A stretch of DNA of 64,000 bases from Raphanus sativus. Taxonomy: Eukaryota > Streptophyta > Magnoliopsida > Brassicales > Brassicaceae. A program made the translations under genes and the position numbers. The DNA lies in contig NC_079514.1 of the NCBI RefSeq assembly GCF_000801105.2, forward strand, positions 32,909,075 through 32,973,074, read 5' to 3'. The notes beneath the pieces were generated by a model. The model was not told where the DNA came from, did no database searches, and saw only the letters and a program-made list of their open reading frames with translations. The first letter of the stretch is position 1; each line of letters starts with the position of its first letter. Shown here piece after piece: positions 1 through 11,233 of the stretch.

Positions 1-840
1 AGGCCGTGGTTGTGGCTCGACGAAGATGATGATGATGACGATGATTTGTTGAATGACGACGAAGACTGGAGTATGGTCTTTGAGGTATTGCTTCTTGTTC
101 TTAATGATGATTTCATTACAAAAGTTTCTCACTTTCGATGTGTTTTAGGTGTTCAGTATCGGTTTCATTACAAAAGTTGCTCACTTTTGATGTGTAATGC
201 TTTGTTTCAGGTGTTCAGGACATTAAGTTGGATGATTGCACCCATCGACTTATCTTTGATTCTAGGAACAGATTCAAACGCGGGTTTAATGGCATTAGCA
301 GTTCCTCTAGTGAAGTCCCTGTTGTCAGTTGTGTTTAGTAAGGTCTTGAGCAAGCCAAGTGTTGTTAGACCTATAGAGAGAAGTAGGAGAAGAGGAACGC
401 GCGTTTTCAAGGACTAGGAAAGCTAGGCAAGCTAAAAACATGGGTGGTGGTGGTAGTGTTGATAAGGAAGGGTACAAGTCACTCTGCTGGTTAATGCGCT
501 TAGAACTGCAGCGTGCATTTGCTTTAAGAACACTGCTCGATCAATCAACGCATTTGATGGTTACTGTGAAGGCGAGCTTGTCAAGGTATTTATTACACAC
601 TCTTTTGATATTTGTCCTAATAGTAGATCATTACGCAATACGTTCGTTTGTTATCATATCAATGAGTCTGATTAGCCACTCTAATGATATGTTCTATATT
701 TTACCCTATTTAACCCCTATATTTCATATGTTTTCAAAGGTTTTATGTGTATTTCGTAGCTCTTTTAGAAATATTTCAGGTTTAAGTACTCATTGGAATA
801 AAGTGATGATTATGGAGCATTTTGATATCTTTTAGAAGAT
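1..840 (+). pseudogene. Exon-like remnants of an unidentified gene
   Basis: The frame from 10 opens with a strongly acidic stretch (seven consecutive Asp near residues 6-12). It then runs to a possible splice donor after the codons for WSMVFE, near position 88. A second open stretch (about 211-395) encodes a hydrophobic segment followed by an Arg-rich tail; a Gly-rich piece follows at 440-470 in another frame. The putative intron holds a duplicated segment (about 110-154 and 163-218), each copy ending in an acceptor-like ttcag or ttttag. The window edge cuts the left side, and stops interrupt the frame at 415 and after 600. I do not recognise the family. It may be the 3' part of a real gene or a captured fragment. 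Confidence 0.3.
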
Positions 841-2138
841 ATTGCATCTTACTCGCGAGCTGACTACTGAAGAGAGTATCAACCGATGCATCAAAATCAA
901 GGTTAACCGATGGAGAATCACAAGAATCGATCGATTGAGTACCAGCCATATCGATCGATACAGAGCTAATCGCGATTAATAAAAATTAGAAGATTTATGA
1001 GTTTTGCCCAAAAGATATCATATATGTATTATACACCCTGGCCGCCTGTTAAGACATACTATTAGGGTTTTTGTACCATTTAAATAAAGAGGCACTAAGA
1101 AGAGAAAAACCAAGCAATCAAGGAGGCTACAAGCAAGTCACCAAAGTCATCACCAAAGAGAGAAGTATTAGCTTAGAGTCAGTTGGAGAAGAAGATATCT
1201 ACCTTGGAGAGAGATATCTGAACTGCATAAACAGAGAAGATCTTAAACTCCTTTTGTTTTCTTACTCTATTTTTTATTAAGTTTTATTTAAGTATTATTT
1301 AGACCATCATAATTATGCTTCTTATGAATATGTATGAGTAGTCCTACTGTTAGATTTAGGTTTACCAAAGGTTGATTACTTATTCTAGTTATACTTAATG
1401 CTAAGTAAATGAACTGATCATCCTTGACTTAGATCTGAGGTTTAATTTGCGTAAGCGACAACATGGTAAATTATCTGAAAATAAATTAGACTGATCTTAT
1501 TAATTAGCTATAACGACAATTGCCCTAATTAATCTGAGAACCTATCAACCTACTCGGTAATGCTTACTGGAAGGATAATTGACCGATTCGACAGTAGAAT
1601 CATCGATCGATTATCTGAAAGGCCTATCGATCGATTGTCATAAATTACATAGATCGATGCTTTCTCAAGATGGAACAAGCAACAACTGACTGTCTTGAGA
1701 TCCAGCTATTAGACAATCATTTAGATTGTGTCTAAGAGTTGAGTTCGAGAATAACCATATTTAAAACTCCTATAATCCTTAAAACAGCATACTTGTCATA
1801 CCTAAAGGTTTACCTTGATCTAGATATTTCCCGAATTGATAACAAACCCATAATCTGAAATCGAACAATTGTCATGTTCGTCGATCGATATACGCTTCCG
1901 AATATCGATCGATTTTCCTGTTTGCACTTGAATACATTTAAGTTACTGTTCTAAAACTTTTCAACTAGTTTTATTTCGAAGACTATAAGATCTATTGTGT
2001 AATCCAAGAGTCTCAGTGGATTTGATCCCTATATACTACAATTTGACCTCTTTTGATGAGAGTAAAATTGTTCTAGGATAATTTGAGCATGTATTATCTA
2101 ACCATGTTTAGTGGCATGATTATTAAGACGTAAAACCG
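841..2138. other. Non-coding tract with clustered ATCGATCGAT motifs
   Basis: No credible gene. The palindrome ATCGATCGAT or a one-base variant occurs about seven times, near 926, 949, 1602, 1626, 1651, 1880 and 1903, far above chance for a 10-mer in 1.3 kb. The spacing is irregular, so this is not a simple tandem array. Such motifs are reminiscent of decayed LTR-retrotransposon (Athila-type) sequence, but I see no LTR ends or coding domains to prove it. Confidence 0.4.
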
Positions 2139-2246
2139 ATGAGGATGCATGAGGAGACTTCATCAAGGCGTAAAACTGATGAGGATGTTCAGGAAAGAGC
2201 TGTTCCTGCTTATCTTCTTGATCGTGAGAATACCTCTCGGGCTAAG
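2139..2246 (+). pseudogene. NSA2-like ribosome-biogenesis gene fragment
   Basis: One exon-like frame encodes about 36 residues. They match the centre of NSA2/TINP1, a conserved nucleolar factor for 60S subunit assembly: a SxRRKxDExVQE block followed by AVPAYLLDRE and TxRAKV. The frame ends at a good splice donor (AAG|gtttgt) at 2246/2247, as an exon should. A 20-nt piece of the exon (cgtaaaac-gatgaggatg) is partly duplicated just upstream (about 2130-2149 and 2168-2187). The flanking exons were not found; the open stretch up to 2399 does not look like NSA2. It is best read as an isolated gene fragment, perhaps carried by a transposon. Confidence 0.5.
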
Positions 2247-2399
2247 GTTTGTTTTTTTTATTTCAGAGTTGATGTAGATGTGTTTCTACAATACCGAATT
2301 GTGTTTCTACTCCCTGCAGGCCGAGTTGTAATTTTAGGAAAAGCCGGTGATATGCAGCAGCCAAGTTCCGCTGAGCTTAGAGGCATTGGCTACTACTGA

Positions 2400-3713
2400 C
2401 TGTCACACAATTCGGTATTGTAGTTTTCTTTCTTACTATTTTTTCTTCTTGTAATTTCTGTTTTGGATGTTTTTTTTTGGAAACTATTAGTTCTCTTTCT
2501 TACTGTTTTTGCTTCTTTTAATTGTAATGATAATAAGAGACAACATAAGTATCTAACTATCTACCAATAATCTGCACTTTTTCTAATGTCTCTTAACATT
2601 GTCTCTTAACTTCAAAATAATAATAAAAAAACCTAAGAACTCTAAAATTTGTCTTAGCAATAATGTTGCTCTGACGTTTTTATGTTAAAGCCCGACTCCT
2701 AATACTTTGCTCAAACCATCGTGTTACAAATACAGGTAGGTATCCATATTTCAAAGAATTTGGTGGGATATTATTTAGTGCTTCTATTTTTTTTTTTGTA
2801 TATATGGTTGAGCTAAGCCTAAACTGCATGGAATTGTAAGTGGTACTCGGAAACAAAGTGTCTGTAAACTAGGAGACGATTCCTTTTCTCATTTAGTATT
2901 GGAATCATAATGGTATGAGATGTCTTGAATTTGATAACTTGTTGCTTACGATTGTAAAAGGTTCTTGATATTGGGTCAGTGAGTAGTGAAAATGATATGT
3001 ATTAAACAAAACTAAAATATGATAAAATAAAGGTATTTGTATATTATATAGTTGAAAATCATTTTTAATCAACGAAAATAAAAGTTCTAAACTCAAATTT
3101 TGATATTTCGGTTGATTTTTTCTCTCTAAAATGTACAAGTCTATTTAAAAATTAGTTTAATTGTACTTTTTCTTATGGAAGAAGTAGAGTAGGTTTTGAA
3201 AGACCACCGGTTAAAAAGTTAATTGAAAGAGTTAGTTTTGGATTTTCTTTAATATGGAGTGATTGTTGAATATCAACTTATTTTCAACAAAACGAAAAAT
3301 ATAACTTAAAAATTGAACATATTTTTAAGGGATGTATCATTAAGACTTTCGGGAAAATCACTCATTTGATCAACATTTTCGTCTAAATGCGTTTAGCTAT
3401 ATAATTATGATGGGATATGGTATATTAGTGCTGATATATATTATCCATCCTAATATTACTCCAATCCAAGAACACTTGATTGTGGAGCATTGACGGAATA
3501 TGGTGCATTAGTGTTATATGATTGCACCCTACAAAATATTAGTCAACCTATATAAATTTGTTTGATTAATCCATTTACACAAACGTAGAACAATAGTAGG
3601 TGAAATTATTGATTTTAAAATGTCTCTTTTATATAGGTAGTACTTATGGACCATATACATTAGAATAGCATCTCGTAATATTGGAAATTCTGGGTCTTAG
3701 GTCCGTAATATAG
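2400..3713. other. AT-rich intergenic tract, no gene seen
   Basis: AT-rich DNA with short homopolymer runs and stops in all frames. I see no gene, LTR or clear TIR here. The minus-strand frame at 2905-3138 has the composition of random AT-rich sequence. Confidence 0.5.
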
Positions 3714-3724
3714 ATCCCCCAAAT

Positions 3725-3932
3725 GAGAAGCGTATGGTGGCCTAGTGGTTCCTGCGATTCTTCTCACACACGATTATCCGAGGTCGTCAGTTCGATATTC
3801 GGGAATAATGGAGTGGTACTGGGTTAGCTAAAAAATTCTTTAGGGGATTTCTGGCGAGGTGGCCTTTCGAGGTGAGCCCAGTCACTATAAAAAGTTCAAC
3901 TTACACAGTTTTTTTATCAAAAAAAAAAATAT
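3725..3932 (+). mobile_element. tRNA-derived SINE with 11-bp TSD
   Basis: A box-A-like sequence (GGTGGCCTAGTGG, from about 3735) and a box-B-like sequence (GTCAGTTCGATATTC, about 3787) form an internal Pol III promoter. The body ends in a T-rich stretch and an A run at 3920-3929. The insertion is bracketed by the direct repeat atcccccaaat (3714-3724 and 3933-3943). Box B is degenerate (GTTCGATATTC rather than GTTCGAxTCC), so this is a SINE and not a tRNA gene. Confidence 0.8.
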
Positions 3933-3943
3933 ATCCCCCAAAT

Positions 3944-4552
3944 TCGAAATTAGCCTTTAGATATTCTGATTTAAAAAATAACCTTTCGTCTCAAAAATAT
4001 TTTTTGAATTGGGGGGCATAAGCTTCATTCAAAAAATGAAATATGGGGCATAAGCAAACCAACCTCCTTGCACTACCATTAGGCTACCAACACTTTTGTT
4101 CGATCATATATGCTATAAATATATTTTGTCTTAGTTTAATCATCTCTTACCTTTATCCTCTCTTAGTAGTGAAGCGTTTTTGGTGTTTTGCGGGTTGATT
4201 CTCGGTGGGAGCTTCACGTCAGGCCTCCGGCGTCCATGATCTCTGTTAAATCTAACAGCTGTTGTTGCAAGGAGCACTGTTTCAAGGGTTTGTGTGTGGG
4301 CTTATGTTCGAGGTTCATGAATTTTCTTTATATGGTGCTGGTGGCTTGGTTGTAGAGAGAGGAGATGGGACCTTCTATGCTCAGAGACGATCCTTGGCTG
4401 GTTTCAGAAAAAGTTCGCATGAGGAGATTCTCAAGACTGCTTCAGGAAGTGTGCTACTTCTATGAGAATGCGTGTTACTCATGATTTTATGATTATTTGC
4501 ATATTTGTGAAAACAAAATTTTACACCAACATTTTTTTGTTAATATGGGATG
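3944..4552. other. Intergenic DNA with a short GC-richer patch, no gene
   Basis: AT-rich to 4120, then a more GC-balanced stretch (4150-4465) with an open plus frame at 4262-4465 (67 codons). It resembles no family I know and could be the 5' end of a LINE-like retroposon. It stops just left of the Copia LTR at 4553. Confidence 0.35.
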
Positions 4553-4709
4553 TGTTGAATAATGAATGGGAAAGATTACTTTGATCATCGACTAAACAGT
4601 CGTATATATACATGATACATGTAGTTATCCTAACTATAAGATAAACACCAAACTAGAAGTAGATAATGATGAAATAGAATATGTCGATCATATATATCGG
4701 TACATAACA
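4553..4709 (-). repeat. 3' LTR of the young Copia element
   Basis: 157 bp, TG...CA ends, zero differences from the LTR at 9956-10112. It is the 3' LTR because the polypurine tract adjoins its inner side. Confidence 0.93.
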
Positions 4710-4718
4710 CTCCCCCTT
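4710..4718 (-). promoter_or_regulatory. Polypurine tract of the young Copia element
   Basis: On the minus strand this reads aagggggag and directly abuts the LTR at 4709. It is the expected primer site for plus-strand DNA synthesis and fixes the element's orientation. Confidence 0.8.
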
Positions 4719-7640
4719 GATCGACACATCTGGTTCAGGGTTCATTCATGCTTTTGATGTTGCCTCATTAATCGCAGGATGTACCTCTATCCTGCGATTA
4801 AATCTTTCTTGCAGGTCCTCTCATGTCCCACGGTTCCTCTAGTCTCATGGCTTTGCCATACCATGGATACTTTCATTTTATTATTGACTCATACATTCTT
4901 CTGGTCACTATCTCTAGATGATGTCTCATGACTTCTTTCATTTTGTCGTAGACAATGCTATGTTTTCGAAAACATACATGTTAAATCATAGACCTTGTCA
5001 TCACACGTCAATATACTCATATATGGCTAAGGTATTGCAGCCTGATATAATGATGTGGTCCACCTTATACTTTGGTGGAACTTGGTTGGACCATAAACCT
5101 CGACCACTCTTATGATGATTGGTTTCTTTCTTTCTTTACTGATGTATAGACATTCATTAGTCCCATATACTTCATTTGGTACTTGACCACACGTTTTATG
5201 ATACTACCATATGCTGGTCGATCTTTCCATTAGCCATATTACGCATGCTGGTCGATATGGTCGATCTGAACCAATTCACCACACTACTTTTGGTTATTCT
5301 TATGGACGATTGGGATGTATGGAGCCGGATGGTCTTTGGCATGAGAATTAATGGTTCTCTTTGCCTTCTCCTGCGACCATCTCACATTACACCATGTAAT
5401 TGTGGCGTGCTGATCTCAACTCATACACGGCTATGATTTCTAGTCCCATCATATTCTGTCCAAAATCAATTGATAACTTGTATCATTGAAATCATTGAAC
5501 CATTGAACCTTTCTTTAGGTTGGTTTGATATAAACATAAACACAAGGAATTATAATATCCTCTATAAGGATCTATGGACTGATTGTACTAAGTATTCTCT
5601 TAGTCTTTCTTTATCATTTGCAGCTGCCTTATTTCAGTCCATGAATAGCTTAGGAACAAAACTATTCTATGAGAATTTCTTTTCTCATCTTTCTGATACT
5701 ATTATCATCTTTATCCAGTGATCAATCATGCTGCTTACTACATTTCTCTTTTCTTATATCCAGACCTTTATCATTTTCGAATTTGTATTAGCATCCACCA
5801 CATAGGAGTACATCTCCTTATAATCTGTTCCTTGGTCTCTGTGAGTATCCTTGTGTAATCAAGTCATTCCTTGAATGCTTTAAATAGGAATATGAAACCT
5901 TAGTCCATGTCTCACGATTTCTTTTCCTTTCCCACACATGACCTATTTTTCACTGGTTTTATCTTATCAGATGGTGTTTCTATATATGGCCAATACACCC
6001 ATCTCTTTTATAGATTCTTTGAATCTTTCTTTGAACCCCCACGGTTTCCTTTAGTCTATGAATGCATTCTTGTATTCTCGTGGGTTCTGATCCTCGCTTA
6101 TATCTTTTAAACTCAAGTGCTATTTCCTTATGCATCTTTATCTTTTATGTGTCGACACTTCTTTTATAGTGTTCCATTGTGTTCCAGACATGAACTAATC
6201 GATTAGAGATTTCATTCTTACTAAGAACCTTCGTTTACCTTGCAATTTGGCGTCCCAAACTACATGGTCTGGTACCTTAGATGTTAGCTGCGCAGCCTTA
6301 TCTCAATGTCTGGTCTGGTTTCCCTTATGACCTCAGATATGTCATTTCTATGCACCTTTCTTTTCATTTCCGAGGTTCCTTATCTTATGGAACATATTGG
6401 TCTATCTTTAGACTCTATAGCAACTTGATTATGTCTCTTCTAGGACATTAATTTCGTGGTGCTTAAGCTGGTATGACTTAGTCATTCTTTTTCTTTTCTT
6501 TTCGGGTCTAATCTGTCTGGCATTCTTTTAGCTAGCTTTGTATGATCTTTCTTTGGACGTCTTAAATCATATTCTCTGGTCCGAGGATCTTGCCAAGACA
6601 AGGATGGTTGATACCATTCCATTTCTTTATACTTGTACCAGCTTATTTCTTTCTCCCCCTGATGTTGGATAGTCGGATTTAATCATGCAATCCGTAAACC
6701 TGGCCTTAATCTGATCACCCATATTTGGCTCAAGGTTTCTTATAAAATCGTGGGAGAAAGTATTCTCATATCCAACATATATTCCCAATCTTATCTCATC
6801 TTCTTATGAGGTTCCATCCTAGACGGCACATATTATTGTGGTGGTCTATACATAATCTCTTAGGATGGTCTATGTCTGGATCATGACCCTTTATCATTCT
6901 TAGATGGGAATATCTATGCTCACTTTATATGGCCTGATGCATATTTTTATTACATGTAAATCCATGTGTTCCCAAGCATTAGCTAGTGATCTTTGTATCA
7001 CAAAGAATTCGGCCAAGTTCTATCATGGTCATAGACCATGTCACTCGAATTTTTAGTGTTGTTCATGGACCACGGGAGTGTCATTTCTCCCCCTCATGAA
7101 CATGCTATAAATCTTTTAGATGCTTGGAACATTATAGCCTATTGAGTTTCCCTTGTGTACATGTTACACAACGTGAGATTCTATGAAATAACTCTTTTGT
7201 GCCTTTTTTCGATATCAATATTTGCATCAATTTTAAAGACCTGGATGGCTAGTCCAGTCATGCCATAAAGTGTATAAAATTTCTTGGTCAACCTATCTGG
7301 TTACCTAGGCCTTTTGCCTTTATTATACTGATCTTTTAGCATAGTTTAGATCAGTTGGGAGTACAGTCTCGGCCATTTTTATGCCTTGGGCAATTTTTAC
7401 TTTCTTTATAATCTTAAGGAACTTATATTTCCTTTGCCCATTGGTTCAATGTGGAAACCATTCATTTTTCAAAATTTTATAACTCAAATGGGACTTTTGT
7501 TTGGGTGAATAATTCATGCCTCTTTTAGGCAATGCCTTTGGTCGGATAATTTTAATTACTATACTCATTTTTAAATTTTTATTTTGTCATTTATCAATCA
7601 AGAAATTATCAAGCAAATCAAATAAGATAATATAAAAATA
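4719..7640 (-). pseudogene. Decayed Copia pol (integrase/RT region)
   Basis: No long frame survives, but translating the minus strand piecewise gives Copia landmarks. Near 7430-7460 there is a GFHIEPMGKGN stretch typical of the region before the integrase zinc finger. Near 7265-7285 there is a LWHDW relic of the LWHxRLGH motif. Near 6765-6660 an uninterrupted stretch matches the integrase C-terminal end (RLGIYVGYE..., NLEPxMGDQIKARFTDC, PTSGGE). Stops and frameshifts separate these pieces. The reverse transcriptase and RNase H part (4719-6500) is too eroded for me to identify motifs. It cannot encode a working polyprotein. Confidence 0.7.
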
Positions 7641-7649
7641 AAACAACTC

Positions 7650-8326
7650 TTATAATAAAATTGTAAATGACAAACAAATCAAAACATAAATCAAGCCGAC
7701 AATTCCCTTTATTATTCTGGACGTGGCTTCTTTGGATTCATCCTTATTCTCTCCAGCCTTATTGGCTTCAGGAAGTCTCATCTCACTGATTTTCTTTAGT
7801 ATCTCATTATTCTTCTCAGCTTGTAATAGATACGAGATCAAATTCGTATAAGTGGTGAAACCTTTTTTTTTTTGTATGTATATTGTAACAATAGATCCCT
7901 TGGATCAGCTGTGAGGAATGTCTTTTCCAGTAAATCTTCCTCTGTTACCTCTTCACCACATAGTTTCAATTTAGAAACGATTTTGATTAGAGCTGAGTTA
8001 TATTCATCTACGGACTTAAAGTCCTGAAATCTGAGATTTATCCACTCATGCCTAGCCTTTGGTAATAACACTATTGTGTATCTGGATTTTAACTCTGTCC
8101 AAAGGTCTAGAGGATTCTCAATATTTAGATACTGATCTCTGAGATCCTCAGTGAGATGTTGGCGAATAATTGTTACTGCCCCATATTTTTCATTTTCAGT
8201 TGCATACTCGCCTTTGATGATACATCTGTCAAGTCCTCTTATCTTCATGACACTTGCAGTGTTCATGGCCCATTTTACATAATTATCTCCAGAGAGATTA
8301 AGGGCTGGATAATCCAAATTTGACAT
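7650..8326 (-). pseudogene. Copia gag (UBN2-type), frameshifted
   Basis: The frame starts MSNLDYPALNLSGDNYVKWA at 8326 and runs to 7838. It has the typical Copia gag (DUF4219/UBN2) layout: the N-terminal LxGxNYxxW motif, a DLWxxLKSRY block, and a LRFQDFKSVDEYNSAL helix that is part of the particle-forming domain. The frame is lost at a run of A on this strand (about 7861-7872). It resumes in another frame at 7841-7700, where a coiled, charged tail (LLQAEKNNEILKK) continues gag. The homopolymer slip and the missing zinc knuckle make it non-functional or truncated. gag proteins assemble the cytoplasmic particle where reverse transcription occurs. Confidence 0.82.
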
Positions 8327-9339
8327 CTGAAAATATAGATTTTAGAGTCTTATTATTTGACTTATAATCAGATTCAAACAATGCATTTTGGTTTCTTTCA
8401 ACCTTTTAGTTATGCAATGTGATTTGGTTTCTTTCAACCTCTAAATTATATAATCTAATCCGATTTATTTTAGTCAATATAGCAATGCAGCTTTGGTTTC
8501 TTTCAACCTTTAAATTTATGCAATGCAATCCGATTTTTCTTTCAATCTAGCAATCTAGAAAATTTCTATAATTTTTTTTTTTTTTTTTTTTTTTTTTTAT
8601 ATCAATCCCTAATGATTCAAGTCAATTTCGACATTAATCAGGGAAATCATCTAGCAAGTAGACTAAAATTTAACAATTTCAATCGAAAACACCTATTTGC
8701 AATCGGATTTCATAAAAAAAATAGGGTTTGTATAATTCTCAATCCTAAGCAGTTCTAAACATCAAGAACAACTTTAAAAAAAATCAAACTAGACAATCAG
8801 ATCAATATTCAAGTCGGAATCATTAAAAAAAATTAGATGTTTTTGGATGAAAACCGATCTTGTTTATGTTTTAAGGGATTGATCGATTTCTAGGTTTAAG
8901 GATTCGATTTGATCATTCAGATCAAGGGGGTTTTGAGATTTAGAAACCATTGTGGTTTCGATTTTAATTGTAAAACAATCTCATATCGAACTTTTGGTTT
9001 AAGAGTTTCGATTTACTCATGGAAGGATTTGGACCTATTAATCTTTGCTAGGGTTTGATTTGGGGTTTTGCAAAATTTTAATGGTCATTCCTTTATCAAT
9101 CAACCATGTTCGATTATGATTTCTTTTAGGGTTTCAAAGTTTACCTTTAGAACTTTGAAGTGTAGATTTGGACCACCGAGAACGGATCAGGAACTGGTCG
9201 CGTGTCCTAGGTTGAGCAAAAACCTCTTGTATCTTTAGAATCCTTAATCAAAAACGAATCAAAACAAGTTAGTATAGATAGATGAAGCAAATCGCAGAAC
9301 ATAACAAAGTATAGAGAGAGGCTGCAGTTTAGGTTTTTT
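8327..9339 (-). other. AT-rich part of the Copia leader
   Basis: Untranslated leader upstream of gag. It contains a 29-nt T run (8571-8599 on the plus strand) and repeated ttggtttctttcaacc phrases near 8388, 8431 and 8495. No gene. Confidence 0.6.
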
Positions 9340-9905
9340 TATTAGGGTTTTAGAGTAGTTGACGGCGCGGATTGGAACGGAGCTTGAGGGCGCGTGTCAG
9401 ATCGGATTGATACGAGGTTTGCGGCGATGGATTCTTCACGTCAAGAGCTTCAATTTGATATATTACACGTCGTCTGGATCCTTACGGTTTGAGAGAACGA
9501 ACGGTTTGAAGTCGTCAGATGAGTTTTAGAATTTCAGGGTTTTCGGTCACTCGACGGCACGTCTTAGAATAGAGTGTGAGGACGCGTCCGGAATCAGATA
9601 GAGGCGGGCCGACGGCGTTGGATTCGTCTCGTCAAGAGCTTCAATTTGATATATTACTCGTCGTCTGGTTTTTCAGGGTTGAAGAGATCGATCGATTTGA
9701 AGTTGCGCCGAAATTAGGGTTTTTAGGGTTACTGGCGGAGCGTATTGAAACAGAGCGTGAGGGAGCGTGCGACATCGGATTGACACGAGGGTTACGGCGT
9801 TGGATTCGTTTCGTCGAGAGCTTCGATTTGATATGTGGCTCGTTGTCTGGATCCTTACGGTTGGAGAGATAGAGCGATTTTAAAATGCGCCGTTTTTAGG
9901 GTTTT
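9340..9905 (-). repeat. Three tandem ~185-bp units in the Copia leader
   Basis: Between the 5' LTR and gag lie three diverged direct copies of a GC-richer unit. The same order of landmarks recurs: gacggcg...gag (about 9361, 9552, 9732), ggattc.tc.cgtc.agagctt (about 9429, 9620, 9802) and ttgatat. The spacing is 190 then 180 bp. They lie inside the transcribed leader, where packaging or translation signals would be, and do not look coding. Confidence 0.75.
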
Positions 9906-10148
9906 TGGTGGTTTTGGTAACTCGGGTTTTTGGAGAACGTATCGTGCTGATAACGTGTTGAATAATGAATGGGAAAGATTACTTTGATCATCGACTAAAC
10001 AGTCGTATATATACATGATACATGTAGTTATCCTAACTATAAGATAAACACCAAACTAGAAGTAGATAATGATGAAATAGAATATGTCGATCATATATAT
10101 CGGTACATAACAGGATGTTTAGTAGTTTCAATGATTTATAATCACTTA

Positions 10149-10396
10149 GCATCTCCAAGGTTCACTCTATTTTTTACTCTAAAATAGAGTAACTCTATAA
10201 TAGAGATGGAGTTTGTTCCAATGGTACTGTATTTTAGAGTAGAAAATAGAGTGATGAACAAAAAAATAACTTACTCTATATTTGGAGTAAATCTATTTTT
10301 CACTCTATTATAGAGCGAGAAATAGAGTACCATTAGAGCATTTTTAACTATAAACTCTATTTTAGAGTGAAAAATAGAGTGAGGTTGGAGATGCCC
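10149..10396. mobile_element. Tourist/PIF-Harbinger-like MITE
   Basis: Terminal inverted repeats start gcatctccaa and end ttggagatgc, and continue into nested inverted copies of CTCTATTTTAGAG. The element is flanked by the trinucleotide tta (10146-10148 and 10397-10399), the usual PIF/Harbinger target. It is 248 bp with no coding capacity and very hairpin-prone. Confidence 0.82.
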
Positions 10397-10399
10397 TTA

Positions 10400-11029
10400 G
10401 AAAACAATGAAGATTTCAAAATTAAAATATTAACTTTTCAATATATGTTCAATGCAAATATCAAAATATTAGTATGTATTTTCATACGATGTATAGTTTA
10501 ATTTAAACGATATGAAATATATATATAAAAACCTATTAAATGAAATTATTTATTCATACGGTCTTATAATCATTGTATCCTAATATAGAAAAAAATTTAA
10601 ACCTTGATCACAAAAGTTTATATGAGACTTTTAACAGTTTTAGTAATTTATACTCGTTTTGAAAAATTCAAAATACAACATATACAAAAAGTTTAATTTT
10701 TCATTATATGATTAATGTGATCGTGTAATTTATTTTAATAATAAAGAATTAAACAAAAATGATAGAAATTATATAAATTGTTATCAAATCTTTATTATTT
10801 AAGATTATTAATTGTCGTATATAGATTTTAGTCACATTAGTTAATTCCGCAAGTTTTATTTAATGAAAGATATATGCGACCAATGTAATGATAGAGAATA
10901 TAATTTTTAGACTATAGTTTATATAAAGTGTTTTAGAATTCTTTGAAATAGGATTTAAAAGGCATACACAAGTGCCACATAGGATGTAGTCTTTTTTAAT
11001 TTCTTACAAAATTGAGGTTACATTTTTTC
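10400..11029. other. AT-rich intergenic DNA, no gene
   Basis: Only short AT-rich frames. I see no element ends in this stretch. Confidence 0.5.
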
Positions 11030-11037
11030 TAAAAGAT

Positions 11038-11225
11038 GTTTTTTTTTTTTGATTAACAGGGGGTGATCCAAAGGCTTTCTAGGCCCAAGACTAATCCCCC
11101 TGAAGCCGACGGCAACCCACGTATTCTTGCGATTTAACGCTAATCCCGGTGATCAAGTGGAATCGAACCCATGGCGGAAATTGCAGCCGGAGCCCCATTA
11201 CCACTAGACCAAGACAACTTGGTTT
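11038..11225 (-). mobile_element. tRNA-derived SINE, minus strand, 8-bp TSD
   Basis: On the minus strand, box A (GGTCTAGTGGTAAT, near 11208) and box B (GGGTTCGATTCC, near 11170) form a Pol III promoter. The body ends in an A tail (plus-strand T run 11040-11050). The direct repeat taaaagat flanks it (11030-11037 and 11226-11233). It belongs to a different subfamily from the SINEs at 3725 and 12201. Confidence 0.8.
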
Positions 11226-11233
11226 TAAAAGAT

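Larger units (their letters stand above)
4553..10112 (-). mobile_element. Young but coding-dead Copia LTR retrotransposon
   Basis: The two 157-bp LTRs (4553-4709 and 9956-10112) start TGTTGAATAATG, end ACATAACA and are identical base for base. The 5-bp direct repeat ggatg flanks the element (4548-4552 and 10113-10117). A purine tract lies next to the 4553-4709 LTR on the minus strand, so the element reads right to left and 9956-10112 is its 5' LTR. The leader is long (about 1.6 kb), followed by a Copia gag frame, then recognisable but stop-ridden pol. Identical LTRs mean very recent insertion, yet the proteins are clearly broken. Mobilisation in trans by a relative is the simplest explanation. 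Confidence 0.93.

Noticed and set aside
4918..6110. Four plus-strand frames of 65-86 codons inside the young Copia element
   Set aside because: They oppose the decayed minus-strand pol, show no domain, and fit chance openings.
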